Below are positions 26,588-35,610 of a stretch of 64,000 nucleotides of DNA, piece by piece; position 1 is the first letter of the stretch, and every line of letters begins with the position of its first letter. Location: contig NZ_LNBE01000004.1 of assembly GCF_001445655.1 (NCBI RefSeq), positions 3,192,420 to 3,256,419 of the forward strand, given 5' to 3'. The translations under genes and the position numbers were made by a program. The notes below the pieces were generated by a model. It was given only the letters and a program-made list of their open reading frames with translations, ran no database searches and had not been told where the DNA came from. The DNA comes from Streptomyces roseifaciens. GTDB lineage: Bacteria; Actinomycetota; Actinomycetes; Streptomycetales; Streptomycetaceae.

Positions 26588-28069
26588 GTGACCCAGAGCC
26601 CAGGAAGGCCCGGCCCCCCGGCCACGCCGTCCTGCTCCGCCTTCTTCGAGGAGCCGGACGAGCCGCCGCCCGCGCCCCGTCGGCGCCGCCGCTGGCTGCG
26701 CTGGCTCGCTCTGGGCACGGCGCTGGCGGTGCTGGCCGTGGTCGCGCTGGGCTGGTACCTGTACGAACGGCTCAACGGCAACATCCGAACGGACACGGCC
26801 ACCGCGGACGAGCTGCGGCGCTGGGAGAAGGAGCGCCCCACGGCCCTGGTCAAGGGCGCCCAGAACATCCTGATCATCGGCTCGGACACCCGCAGCGGCG
26901 CGGGCAACGGCCAGTACGGCGAGGACAGCGGCACCCAGCGCTCGGACACCACGATCCTGCTGCACGTGGCCGCCGACCGGAAGAGCTCGACCGCCGTCAG
27001 CCTCCCGCGCGACCTGATGTCGATGATCCCCCGGTGCCGGCGGTCCGACGGCACCGAGACGAACGAGCGCTTCGCGCAGTTCAACTGGGCGTTCGAGCAG
27101 GCGGGCCCGGCCTGCACCATCCGTACGGTCGAGAAGCTCAGCGGCATCCGCATCACCCACCACGTGATCGTGGACTTCAGCGGCTTCAAGCACCTGGTCG
27201 ACGCGGTGGACGGGGTCGAGGTGTGCCTCAAGCAGGCCGTCGACGACCAGGAGGCGCGGCTGAAGCTGCCGGCCGGCCGCCAGACCCTCAACGGCGAGCA
27301 GGCGCTCGGGTACGTCCGGGCCCGCTACAGCCTCGGCGGCGGCAGCGACACCGAGCGGATGGGGCGACAGCAGCAGTTCCTCGGCGCGCTGTTCAGGGAG
27401 ATGCAGAGTGACGGGGTGCTGCTCAACCCCACCCGGCTCTACCCGGTGCTGGACGCCGCCACGTCCTCGCTCACCACGGACGCCGGGCTCGACTCGCTGC
27501 GCAAGATGTACGACCTGGTGCGCACCGTGCGGACCGTCCCGAGCGACCGCGCGCAGTTCCTGACCGTGCCGCGCCGCCCGTACCCGTACAACCCCAACCG
27601 GGACGAACTGGTACAGCCGGACGCCGACCAGCTCTTCAGGCAACTGCGCGAGGACCGGCCGGTGTCGGTGACCGGAAACGTCCGGGCGGCGGAGAACAAG
27701 CCCGGGGACCGCAGGCCGGGCGCCGGCAAGCCGGGGGCCGAGGAGGGGCCGGACGGATCGGAGGGGCCGGGGGGCCAGGTGAGCCCGGAGGGGCCCGGCA
27801 GTCCCGAGGGGCCGTCAGGAACAGGGGGAACCACGGGAACCGGGGGGCCGGCGTGGACGCCGGGCACCGGGGGGACCGGAGGAGGCCCGGCCGCGCCCGG
27901 CACTCCTCGCACGCCGCACGGGGTCACCGGCCGGAACGGTACGGCCCCGCCCTCCGGCGGCGGATCCTCCGCGCCCGCGAGCGCCCCGGCGGCCCCCGCC
28001 GGCACCGCGCCGGGCACCGCTCCCCCCACCTACGAAGGAACCACGGCCGCACGCGGCATCTGTGGATGA
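26588..28069 (+). CDS. LytR-CpsA-Psr (LCP) family glycopolymer ligase 1
   Basis: 493 residues. Short cytoplasmic N-terminus (residues 1-38, Pro/Arg-rich), one membrane segment (about 40-58), then the extracellular LCP domain. It has the key Asp/Arg set: IIGSDTR, RSDTTILLH, SLPRDLM, and ARYSLGGGSDTERMGRQQQFL. LCP proteins transfer teichoic acids or polysaccharides from lipid carriers to peptidoglycan. No LytR_C domain; instead a roughly 120-residue Gly/Pro/Thr-rich tail ending in a Cys (ARGICG). GTG start after AGGAGGG. First of five paralogues. Confidence 0.92.
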   Translation: MTQSPGRPGPPATPSCSAFFEEPDEPPPAPRRRRRWLRWLALGTALAVLAVVALGWYLYERLNGNIRTDTATADELRRWEKERPTALVKGAQNILIIGSDTRSGAGNGQYGEDSGTQRSDTTILLHVAADRKSSTAVSLPRDLMSMIPRCRRSDGTETNERFAQFNWAFEQAGPACTIRTVEKLSGIRITHHVIVDFSGFKHLVDAVDGVEVCLKQAVDDQEARLKLPAGRQTLNGEQALGYVRARYSLGGGSDTERMGRQQQFLGALFREMQSDGVLLNPTRLYPVLDAATSSLTTDAGLDSLRKMYDLVRTVRTVPSDRAQFLTVPRRPYPYNPNRDELVQPDADQLFRQLREDRPVSVTGNVRAAENKPGDRRPGAGKPGAEEGPDGSEGPGGQVSPEGPGSPEGPSGTGGTTGTGGPAWTPGTGGTGGGPAAPGTPRTPHGVTGRNGTAPPSGGGSSAPASAPAAPAGTAPGTAPPTYEGTTAARGICG

Positions 28070-28298
28070 ATCGCTCAAAGCTCGCGAACGGATCTTCCCG
28101 CTCGGCGAATGGATTGAGCAGATTGCCCAGTTGTAGGGGAGTGGAATTTGTCACCGGCGTCGCTTGCCGCTGAACTGGGCGGATAGTGTGAGCGATCCGG
28201 TGCGCACGGCCGGGCTGACCGCGCACTGCACAGACGACGTGACCGAGCGCCTCGGGGGGGCAGGCGCCGCGTGGCACCGACGGAGGATTCAAGCGACC

Positions 28299-30095
28299 GT
28301 GGACGCGCAAGGCCGTGGGCGGGCGGGCGGTATCGACCCCGCCGACCAGTGGGTCTTCGACCCCAAAACCGGCAGCTACGAGCTGCGTCTCGACCATGCC
28401 GACGGGGCGGATCCGACCCCGGGCACGGGCTCTCCCCCCTCGGACATCACCGATCCCTCCGACTCGGCCAGCTCCTTCGTGCCGTCCTCGAAGGCCACCC
28501 CGAGCCCGGCACCGCGCCCGAAGACGGCATCCGGCGGGCGGCGCGAGGTGCCGGGCCAGCGGGTCACCGGCCGGCGCGGAGGGGCCAAGGCGGGAGCCAA
28601 GGCGTCGGTCAAACCCGCGACGGGCAGGCGCAAGCCCAAGCCCAAGAAGTCCACCAAGAAGAAGGCGCTGCTGTGGACCGGAGGGACGCTGGCCTTCATC
28701 CTGGTCGGCGGCTCGCTGGGCGCCTACCTGCTCTACGAGCACTTCAACAGCAACCTGAACAAGGTCGACGTCGGCATCAACAACGGCGCCGTCATCAAGG
28801 GCCCCGTCAACATCCTGGTCATCGGCACCGACAAGCGTGACGGCGAGGGCAACAAGGGCTACGGCGACGAGGGCAGCGTCGGCCACGCCGACACCACCCT
28901 CCTCTTCCACGTCTCCGAGGACCGGTCGAACGCCACCGCGCTCTCCATCCCGCGCGACATGATCACCGACATCCCGGAGTGCACCACCAAGAAGGACGGG
29001 AAGACCAAGACCATCCCCGGCTCGAAGGGCGTCCGCTTCAACGAGAGCCTGGGCCAGGAGGACCGCGACCCCGGCTGCACCTGGCGGACCGTCGAGGCCC
29101 TCACGGGGCTGAAGGTCAGTCACTTCATGATGGCCGACTTCAACGCCGTCAAGAGGATGTCGTCGGCGGTCGGCGGCGTCGAGGTGTGCCTGGCCAAGGA
29201 CATCGACGACCCCAAGTCGCACCTCAAGCTCAGCAAGGGCCGGCACAAGATCGAGGGTGAGGACGCGCTCGCGTTCGTCCGGACCCGGCACAGCGTCGGC
29301 TTCGAGAGCGACCTGGACCGCATCAAGCTCCAGCAGCAGTTCCTGAGCTCGATGATCCGCGAGATGAAGTCCGACGACACCTTCACCAACCCCAAGAAGC
29401 TCTACAACCTGGGCGACGCGGCCACGAAGTCACTGACCGTCGACTCCGGCATAGGGTCCGTCAGCGATCTGACCAAGCTGGCCAAGGACCTCAGCCGGGT
29501 CAACATCAAGAACATCACCTTCGCGACCGTCCCCGTCGTCGACAACCCCGCCGAGGGCAAGAACCACAAGACCGTCGTCCTCGACAGGACGAAGGCCGAT
29601 CCGCTGTTCGCGATGGTCCGTCAGGACGTCTCCCTCACCGAGGTGAAGGAGAAGGAGAAGAAGGAACAGGAGCAGGCCGACGCCAAGCAGGCGGCCCTGC
29701 TGCAGGGTCCCCGTGCGGAGCCCGCGGCCGTCCGGGTCAAGGTCCTCAACGGCAGCGGCAGGATCGGCGCGGCCCAGGAGGCCGTCCGCTGGATGCAGAA
29801 CAGCAAGGGCATCGTCCGCAGCAGCAACGGCGGCAACGGCAAGAAGGCCGACAAGACGGTCCTGGAGTTCTCCCCCGCCCAGGCCGACCAGGCGCGCCGC
29901 ATCGCCGACGTGATGGGCCTGTCCGCCGACGCCCTCAAGGAGACCTCCGGCGGCACCGCTCCGGCCGAGATGACCCTCACCCTGGGCTCGGACTTCAAGG
30001 GCGCGGGCACCCCCGTCAACGCTCCGGCGCCCGCAAAGGCGCCGGAAGGCATCCAAAAGGTCGAAGCGGACGACAAGAACATCTGCGCCAAGTGA
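28299..30095 (+). CDS. LCP family glycopolymer ligase 2, with LytR_C domain
   Basis: 598 residues. Long basic cytoplasmic region (1-125, ending KPKPKKSTKKK), a membrane segment (about 127-147), and an LCP domain with VIGTDKRDGEG, GHADTTLLFH, SIPRDM and RHSVGFESDLDRIKLQQQFL. After a Glu/Lys-rich linker comes a LytR_C domain (RVKVLNGSGRIGAAQEA). It ends KNICAK. GTG at 28299 is chosen for GGAGGA upstream and a plausible N-terminus; the open frame to 28164 lacks support. 229 bp after LCP1 and 152 bp before LCP3, so possibly a separate transcript. Confidence 0.92.
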   Translation: MDAQGRGRAGGIDPADQWVFDPKTGSYELRLDHADGADPTPGTGSPPSDITDPSDSASSFVPSSKATPSPAPRPKTASGGRREVPGQRVTGRRGGAKAGAKASVKPATGRRKPKPKKSTKKKALLWTGGTLAFILVGGSLGAYLLYEHFNSNLNKVDVGINNGAVIKGPVNILVIGTDKRDGEGNKGYGDEGSVGHADTTLLFHVSEDRSNATALSIPRDMITDIPECTTKKDGKTKTIPGSKGVRFNESLGQEDRDPGCTWRTVEALTGLKVSHFMMADFNAVKRMSSAVGGVEVCLAKDIDDPKSHLKLSKGRHKIEGEDALAFVRTRHSVGFESDLDRIKLQQQFLSSMIREMKSDDTFTNPKKLYNLGDAATKSLTVDSGIGSVSDLTKLAKDLSRVNIKNITFATVPVVDNPAEGKNHKTVVLDRTKADPLFAMVRQDVSLTEVKEKEKKEQEQADAKQAALLQGPRAEPAAVRVKVLNGSGRIGAAQEAVRWMQNSKGIVRSSNGGNGKKADKTVLEFSPAQADQARRIADVMGLSADALKETSGGTAPAEMTLTLGSDFKGAGTPVNAPAPAKAPEGIQKVEADDKNICAK

Positions 30096-30131
30096 ACCCA
30101 GGCACCGCACAGATGCATCTCACTATCGGGC

Positions 30132-30220
30132 GGCCGGTCTGCTGAGCAGCAGGCCGGCCCTGCCGCGCGACCCGATGGGCGCGCACCGATCCACGAGAGA
30201 CGACACGCCTGCCCATCGGG
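30132..30220 (+). promoter_or_regulatory. paired hairpins between LCP2 and LCP3
   Basis: Two stem-loops: GGCCGG/CCGGCC (30132-30159, with an inner CTGCT/AGCAG) and a perfect 10-bp stem CCCGATGGGC/GCCCATCGGG (30171-30180 with 30211-30220). They probably form a terminator or attenuator, and the second leaves 27 nt before the LCP3 start. Confidence 0.45.
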
Positions 30221-30247
30221 CCGGACGCACCATTTAGGGGAGGCCTG

Positions 30248-32080
30248 ATGCGGCAGAGCAGTGCGCGGGGGCCGCGGGCGCGCAAGAGCGTGCCGGGGGC
30301 ACGCGAAGACGGCGGCAGGGGCGCGCGGGCGGGCGACGCCGAGGCGGCGCAGGAGGCCGGAACGGCCGGGTCTGCCGGGTCGGCCGCGAAGAGCGGAGAC
30401 GCCGGAAAGCCGGAGAAGGCCGGGAAGACCGGGAAGCCGGAGAAGGCCGCGATAGCCACGAAGGCCGACGGGGCCGGGAAGGGCGGCGCCCCCGTCAGCC
30501 GGCGCACCCGCGCCGCCCGAATAGCCCGCTGGGCCGCGCTCTGCCTCGCGGTCCTCGTCCTCGGCGTCTCGGCCGCCGGCTACTTCTACTACCAGCACCT
30601 CAACGGCAATCTGAAGAAGGACCCGCTCAACCTCGGCGACAAGCGCCTCGACCGCAGCGCCGCCAACGCCGCGGGCCAGCGCCCGCTGAACATCCTCCTC
30701 CTCGGCTCCGACAGCCGGAACTCGGCGGAGAACGTCGCCCTCGGCGGCGCCCGCGAGGACGCCGGGCGCAAGCCGCTCGCCGACGTCCAGATGCTCGTGC
30801 ACGTCTCGGCCGACCGCAGCAACATGTCGGTCATCAGCGTCCCGCGCGACACCCGGGTCACGATCCCCAAGTGCACCGACCCCGATGACGGGACGGTCTA
30901 CAAGGAGACGAACCGGCAGATCATCAACACCAGCCTGATGAACGGCGGGCCCGGCTGCACCGTCGCCGCCTGGGAAGAGCTCACCGGCATCCCCATCGAC
31001 CACTTCATGATGATCGACTTCGCGGGCGTGGTGAGCATGGCCGACGCCGTCGGCGGCGTCCCGGTCTGCGTGGACAACAACGTCTACGACAAGGACTCCG
31101 GTCTCCGCCTGGAGAAGGGCACGCACAACGTCAAGGGCGAGCAGGCCCTGCAGTGGCTGCGCACGCGCCACGGCTTCGAGGACGGCAGCGACATCGGCCG
31201 CACCCACGCCCAGCACATGTACATGAACGCGATGGTCCGCCAGCTGAAGTCCGGCACCAAGCTCACCGACCCGGACAAGCTCACCGACCTCGCCGAGGCC
31301 GCCACCAAGGCGCTCACCGTCGACAAGGACCTCGGCTCGGTCAAGAAGCTCTACGACCTCGCCGACGACCTCAAGCGCGTGCCGTCCGGCCGGATCACCA
31401 TGACCACCATGCCGTGGGTGTCGGACCCCTGGAACCCGGACGCCCACGTCGTCCCCAAGCCGGGCGACGCGGAGCAGCTGTTCTCGCTCGTCCGCCGCGA
31501 CATCGCGCTCGACGGCAAGGACAAGAAGAAGGACGACAAGGCCGCCGCGCCGACCGCGCCGGCCTCCCCCAAGGGCTCCGTCGAGGTGACGGTCTTCAAC
31601 GGCACCGGCACCGCCACCCAGCCCGTCGCCACCGGCCGCGGCGCCGAGATCGCCGCGGCGCTCGTCAAGCAGGGCTTCACCAAGGCCACGTCGGACTCCA
31701 CGCCGAAGGCCCAGGCCGACACGACGCTCAGGTACGCCAAGACGTCCCAGCGGGCCGACGCCGAGGCCCTGGCCAAGGCCCTCGGGCTGCCGGAGCGGGC
31801 GGTGCGGATGTCCACCGCGGTCGAGGGGCTGACCCTGGTGATCGGCGGGGACTGGCGCACGGGGACGACGTACCCCAAGGGCGACGACGCAGCGGACGCG
31901 GACGAGAAGAGCGGGAAGGGCGAGAAGGGCGAGAAGCCTGGGAAGCCCGGCGACGAGAAGGCGAAGGGCGACGACAAGCCCAAGAAGGAGGCCGACGACA
32001 AGGCCCCCGAGAGCTCGGACCCCCTCAACGGCAACGACACCTCCGCCTGTATGAAGGTGAACTCGCTGAATCGTTTCTGA
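30248..32080 (+). CDS. LCP family glycopolymer ligase 3, with LytR_C domain
   Basis: 610 residues. Low-complexity Ala/Gly/Lys cytoplasmic N-terminus (1-85), a membrane segment (about 95-115), and an LCP domain with LLLGSDSRNS, DVQMLVHVS, SVPRDTR and RTRHGFEDGSDIGRTHAQHMYMNAM. A LytR_C domain follows (VEVTVFNGTGTATQPV), then a Lys/Asp/Glu-rich tail and a Cys-containing end (SACMKVNSLNRF). ATG at 30248 after GGGGAGG. RTHAQH replaces the usual R-x-QQQF, so sugar-lipid binding may differ from the neighbours. A strong bidirectional terminator follows. Confidence 0.92.
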   Translation: MRQSSARGPRARKSVPGAREDGGRGARAGDAEAAQEAGTAGSAGSAAKSGDAGKPEKAGKTGKPEKAAIATKADGAGKGGAPVSRRTRAARIARWAALCLAVLVLGVSAAGYFYYQHLNGNLKKDPLNLGDKRLDRSAANAAGQRPLNILLLGSDSRNSAENVALGGAREDAGRKPLADVQMLVHVSADRSNMSVISVPRDTRVTIPKCTDPDDGTVYKETNRQIINTSLMNGGPGCTVAAWEELTGIPIDHFMMIDFAGVVSMADAVGGVPVCVDNNVYDKDSGLRLEKGTHNVKGEQALQWLRTRHGFEDGSDIGRTHAQHMYMNAMVRQLKSGTKLTDPDKLTDLAEAATKALTVDKDLGSVKKLYDLADDLKRVPSGRITMTTMPWVSDPWNPDAHVVPKPGDAEQLFSLVRRDIALDGKDKKKDDKAAAPTAPASPKGSVEVTVFNGTGTATQPVATGRGAEIAAALVKQGFTKATSDSTPKAQADTTLRYAKTSQRADAEALAKALGLPERAVRMSTAVEGLTLVIGGDWRTGTTYPKGDDAADADEKSGKGEKGEKPGKPGDEKAKGDDKPKKEADDKAPESSDPLNGNDTSACMKVNSLNRF

Positions 32081-32089
32081 GCATGCGGA

Positions 32090-32120
32090 AAAGGCCGGAC
32101 GAGCCCGTCGTCCGGCCTTT
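32090..32120. terminator. bidirectional terminator between LCP3 and GT2
   Basis: Perfect 13-bp stem (32090-32102 with 32108-32120), 5-nt loop, flanked by A on the left and T on the right, between convergent genes. Confidence 0.8.
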
Positions 32121-32137
32121 CGCGCAGATCGGCGCGG

Positions 32138-33154
32138 TCAGCCCGCCCGCACGGGCTCCTTGCGGCTGGCGATGACCTTCTTCGCCAGCGACCGCGGGCT
32201 GGTCAGGAAGCCGAAGCCCCACGACATGTGCATCGTCGCCAGCGCCACCGGGATCTGCACCCGCGCCTTCAGCGGCAGGCCCTTGCCCGCCGGCACCGAA
32301 CCGGCGGTGATCGCCGCCAGGTACCCGGCCGGCACGACCAGGCCCCACGGCGTGACGGCGGCGCCGGCCACGAGACCCGCGGCGATGGCGACGACGGCGG
32401 TCGGCGCGGCCAGGTAGCGCAGGTTGATCGAGCCCTGGTGGTAGCGGGCCACGACGTGGCGCCAGCGACCGTAGTCCTTGTACTGCTTGGCCAGCGCCTT
32501 CACGCTCGGGCGCGGCCGGTAGGAGACCTTCAGCTCCGGCGAGAACCAGATCAGCCCGCCCGCCTCACGGATGCGGAAGTTCAGCTCCCAGTCCTGGGCG
32601 CGGATGAACTCCTCGTTGTACCCGCCCTGCTGCTCCAGCGCCTCGCGCCGGAAGACGCCCAGGTACACGGTCTCGGCGGGGGCGGCGGCGCCTCCGGTGT
32701 GGAAGGCGGCGTTGCCGACGCCGACCTTGGAGGTCATCGCGGCGGCGACGGCCTGCTCCCAGGCGTTCTCCCCCTCGGCGTGCATGATGCCGCCGACGTT
32801 CTGCGCGCCGGTCTCGTCGAGCAGGCGCACGGCCGTCGCGATGTAGTCCGGCGACAGCATCCCGTGGCCGTCCACGCGCACCACGACCGGGTGGCGGGAG
32901 GCCTTGATCGCGGCGTTGAGGGCGGCGGGCGTGCGGCCGGTGGGGTTCGGCACGGTGTGGACCCGGGGGTCTTCCCGCACGAGCTCGGCGGCGATCTCGT
33001 CCGTACGGTCCGTGGACGGGCCGAGGGCGATCACCACCTCCAGCTCGCCGGCGTACTCCTGCTCCAGGATGTGCCGCACTGACGTGCGCAGATGCCGCTC
33101 CTCATTGAGCACCGGCATGATCACGGAAACGGCGGGCGGCTGCTGTTCGGACAT
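32138..33154 (-). CDS. family 2 glycosyltransferase
   Basis: 338-residue inverting GT2 enzyme anchored by C-terminal membrane segments (about 240-300). The N-terminus AVSVIMPVLNEERHLRTSV is the nucleotide-sugar fold start, VVRVDGHGMLS carries the metal-binding DxD-type acid, and FIRAQDWELNFRIREAGG the catalytic base region. ATG start with GAGGAA. Its position inside an LCP cluster suggests it builds the glycopolymer that the LCP proteins attach. Divergent from LCP4 by 208 bp. Confidence 0.9.
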   Translation of the reverse strand: MSEQQPPAVSVIMPVLNEERHLRTSVRHILEQEYAGELEVVIALGPSTDRTDEIAAELVREDPRVHTVPNPTGRTPAALNAAIKASRHPVVVRVDGHGMLSPDYIATAVRLLDETGAQNVGGIMHAEGENAWEQAVAAAMTSKVGVGNAAFHTGGAAAPAETVYLGVFRREALEQQGGYNEEFIRAQDWELNFRIREAGGLIWFSPELKVSYRPRPSVKALAKQYKDYGRWRHVVARYHQGSINLRYLAAPTAVVAIAAGLVAGAAVTPWGLVVPAGYLAAITAGSVPAGKGLPLKARVQIPVALATMHMSWGFGFLTSPRSLAKKVIASRKEPVRAG

Positions 33155-33362
33155 GGTTCCTCGGGGATACGGGGTCCCCCCGGCGGGGTGGGGAGAGCCG
33201 ACGGAGTCGTCCGTCACGTTACCGCTAATGGCGGAACGGACGCTCCCGCCCGGGTGGCAGCGGCGTCCGGAACGGCGTGGGGACGCGGTCCGCTGATCGT
33301 ATTGACCTACGTTATCCGTCCCCGTTCCGCCCGCATCCCGTCCGTCGTGGAGGCCCCCGCCC

Positions 33363-34883
33363 ATGACCGCACCGGCCCCCAGCCCCCCATCGCGCCGGGC
33401 CCGCCACGGCGCGCCCCGCCGGCCGCGCTGGGGTCTGCGCCTCGCCATGTGCGCCGCCGTGGCCGTGCTGGCCGCGGGCGGCATCGGGCACGCGGTGGTC
33501 ACCGACATCGACAGCCGGATCGGCCGGGTGGACCCCTTCCGCGGCCTGTCGAACCGGCCGCCCGTCGCCGTCAGCAAGGGCATGAACATCCTGCTGGTGG
33601 GCACCGACGCCCGCGACCGGATCGACCCCGACGAGCGGCGCCGCTACCACCTGGGCGGCACGGCCTGCCACTGCACGGACACGGTGATGCTGCTGCACCT
33701 GTCCGCGGCCCGGGACCGCGTCTCCGTCGTCAGCCTGCCCCGCGACACCTACGCCGAGATCCCCGCGCACGTCGACGAGGCGGGCCGTCCGCGCCCCGCC
33801 CACGCGCAGAAGCTGAACGCCGCCTACGCCGAGGGCGGGCCCGGGCTCACCGTGCGGACCGTGGAGCTGCTCACCGGGGTCCACGTCGATCACTACCTGG
33901 AGGTCGACTTCACCAGCTTCATGCGCACCGTGGACGTGGTGGGCGGGGTGCAGGTGTGCTCGGCCCGGCCGCTGCGGGACCCGTACAGCGGGCTCGACCT
34001 GCCGCCGGGCACGAGCACCCTCAACGGCGGGCAGGCCCTGCAGTACGTGCGCTCACGGCACCTCGACGGGGCCTCCGACCTGGGCCGGATGCAGCGGCAG
34101 CAGCGCTTCCTGGCCTCGCTGCTGCACACGGCGACGGACGGCGGGGCACTCCTGAACCCGGTGAAGTTCCAGCAGGTCGCCGCGACGCTGCTGGGGTCGG
34201 TGCGCGCGGACCGGGGCTTCGACGGCGAGACGCTCATCGGGCTCGGCCGGGCGATGAAGAACCTCTCGCCCGCCTCCGCGGAGTTCGCCTCGGTGCCGGT
34301 GGGGTCCGCGGACTATCCCGTGCCGCGGGTCGGCTCGACGGTGAAGTGGGACGACGAGGCGGCCGCCCGCCTCTTCGAGGCGCTGCGCGAGGACCGTCCG
34401 CTGACGGCCCGGACCCACCGGCAGGCGCACGACGCCAAGCCGCCGGTGCCGCGGCCCGCGCCGTCGCCTGCGGAGGCGGCGCCCGGGCAGGTCCGCGTCC
34501 AGGTCTACAACGGCTCCGGCCGGCGGGGGCTCGCCCGCGAGACGGACCGGGCGCTGCGGGCCGGGGGCTTCGCCACGACCGGGCTGCCCGCGGACGCGCC
34601 CGGGACGCCGGTCCGGCGCACGGTGATCCAGTACGACCCGCGCTGGGACCACGCGGTCCGGACGCTGGCGTCGGCCCTGCCGGACGCGGAACTCCGCCCC
34701 GTACCGGGCCAGGGCCCGCTGATGAAGGTGACGGTGGGCACGGACTTCAGGGCGGTGACCCCGGTGAAACCGGTGAAACCGCAGGCGCCTCAGGCACCGC
34801 GCCCGGGGGCGGGCCCTGGCCGGGGCGGCCAGCCCGCGGTATCAGGAGACCAGGTCCTGTGCCCGGAGAAGAGCCTGGTGTAG
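33363..34883 (+). CDS. LCP family glycopolymer ligase 4, with LytR_C domain
   Basis: 506 residues. Short basic N-terminus, a membrane segment (about 28-48), and an LCP domain with LLVGTDARDR, CTDTVMLLH (preceded by an unusual CHC), SLPRDTY and SRHLDGASDLGRMQRQQRFL. A LytR_C domain (VRVQVYNGSGRRGLARE) and a Pro/Gly tail ending in a Cys-containing GDQVLCPEKSLV follow. ATG with GGAGG upstream. It lacks the Cys after SLPRD seen in LCP1-3, so its disulfide arrangement probably differs. Confidence 0.92.
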   Translation: MTAPAPSPPSRRARHGAPRRPRWGLRLAMCAAVAVLAAGGIGHAVVTDIDSRIGRVDPFRGLSNRPPVAVSKGMNILLVGTDARDRIDPDERRRYHLGGTACHCTDTVMLLHLSAARDRVSVVSLPRDTYAEIPAHVDEAGRPRPAHAQKLNAAYAEGGPGLTVRTVELLTGVHVDHYLEVDFTSFMRTVDVVGGVQVCSARPLRDPYSGLDLPPGTSTLNGGQALQYVRSRHLDGASDLGRMQRQQRFLASLLHTATDGGALLNPVKFQQVAATLLGSVRADRGFDGETLIGLGRAMKNLSPASAEFASVPVGSADYPVPRVGSTVKWDDEAAARLFEALREDRPLTARTHRQAHDAKPPVPRPAPSPAEAAPGQVRVQVYNGSGRRGLARETDRALRAGGFATTGLPADAPGTPVRRTVIQYDPRWDHAVRTLASALPDAELRPVPGQGPLMKVTVGTDFRAVTPVKPVKPQAPQAPRPGAGPGRGGQPAVSGDQVLCPEKSLV

Positions 34884-34946
34884 TCCGGCACCGCCGGATA
34901 CCGGCGTCGCGGCGCCCGGGGCGTGCCCGGGGCCCTCCGGGGAGGG

Positions 34947-35492
34947 TCAGTCCTCGATGCCCTCCGCGGCCCGCGCGTCCCGCAGTTCCTTGATCGCGCG
35001 CCGCCGCGCGAGGCGGTGCGTGCGGCGGATCTGCGCCTCCTGGTAGCGCCGCCGGTCCCGCTCCGTCTCCGGGAGCACCGGCGGCACGGGCCGCGGCTTG
35101 CCGTTCTCGTCGACGGCCGCGAAGACGAGGTACGCGCTGCCGACCTGGACCGCGGGCGTCGACTCGTTCCAGCGCTCGGCGAGCACCCGGACGCCGACCT
35201 CCATGGAGGACCGCCCGGTCCAGTTGACCTGGGCCTTCACATGGACGAGGTCACCGACGCGGACCGGCTCGAGGAAGGCCATCTCGTCCATGGAGGCCGT
35301 GACCGCGGGGCCTCCGGAGTGCCGGCCGGCCACGGCGCCGGCGACGTCGTCCACCAGCTTCATGATCACACCGCCGTGGACGGTGCCCAGCAGATTGGTG
35401 TCACTGCCGGTCATGATGTGGGAGAGCGTCGTACGGGCGGCCGACGTCGGCTTGCCGGCCGTCTCCTGCTCCGGGTGGTCCTGAATGGTCAT
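34947..35492 (-). CDS. acyl-CoA thioesterase (hotdog fold)
   Basis: 181-residue cytosolic enzyme hydrolysing acyl-CoA esters. Hotdog signature MTGSDTNLLGTVHGGVIMKLVDDVAG (Asn, His and Asp of the active site) and SMDEMAFLEPVRVGDLVHVKAQV, as in YciA/ACOT proteins. A charged helical tail (RERDRRRYQEAQIRRTHRLARRRA) follows. ATG at 35492 is chosen at the start of conserved sequence; a GTG two to three codons upstream is possible and no strong ribosome site distinguishes them. Between two LCP genes but probably independent. Confidence 0.9.
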   Translation of the reverse strand: MTIQDHPEQETAGKPTSAARTTLSHIMTGSDTNLLGTVHGGVIMKLVDDVAGAVAGRHSGGPAVTASMDEMAFLEPVRVGDLVHVKAQVNWTGRSSMEVGVRVLAERWNESTPAVQVGSAYLVFAAVDENGKPRPVPPVLPETERDRRRYQEAQIRRTHRLARRRAIKELRDARAAEGIED

Positions 35493-35610
35493 GTCCACCA
35501 CTGTATGCCGGGTGGGTGAACGCCGGAGGATTGCATCAGGTCTGCAACAGCAGCCCCCGGAACCCGTAGACGATCTCCGTGCCGGGCGGCCGACAGGCAC
35601 ACTTCGTTGC

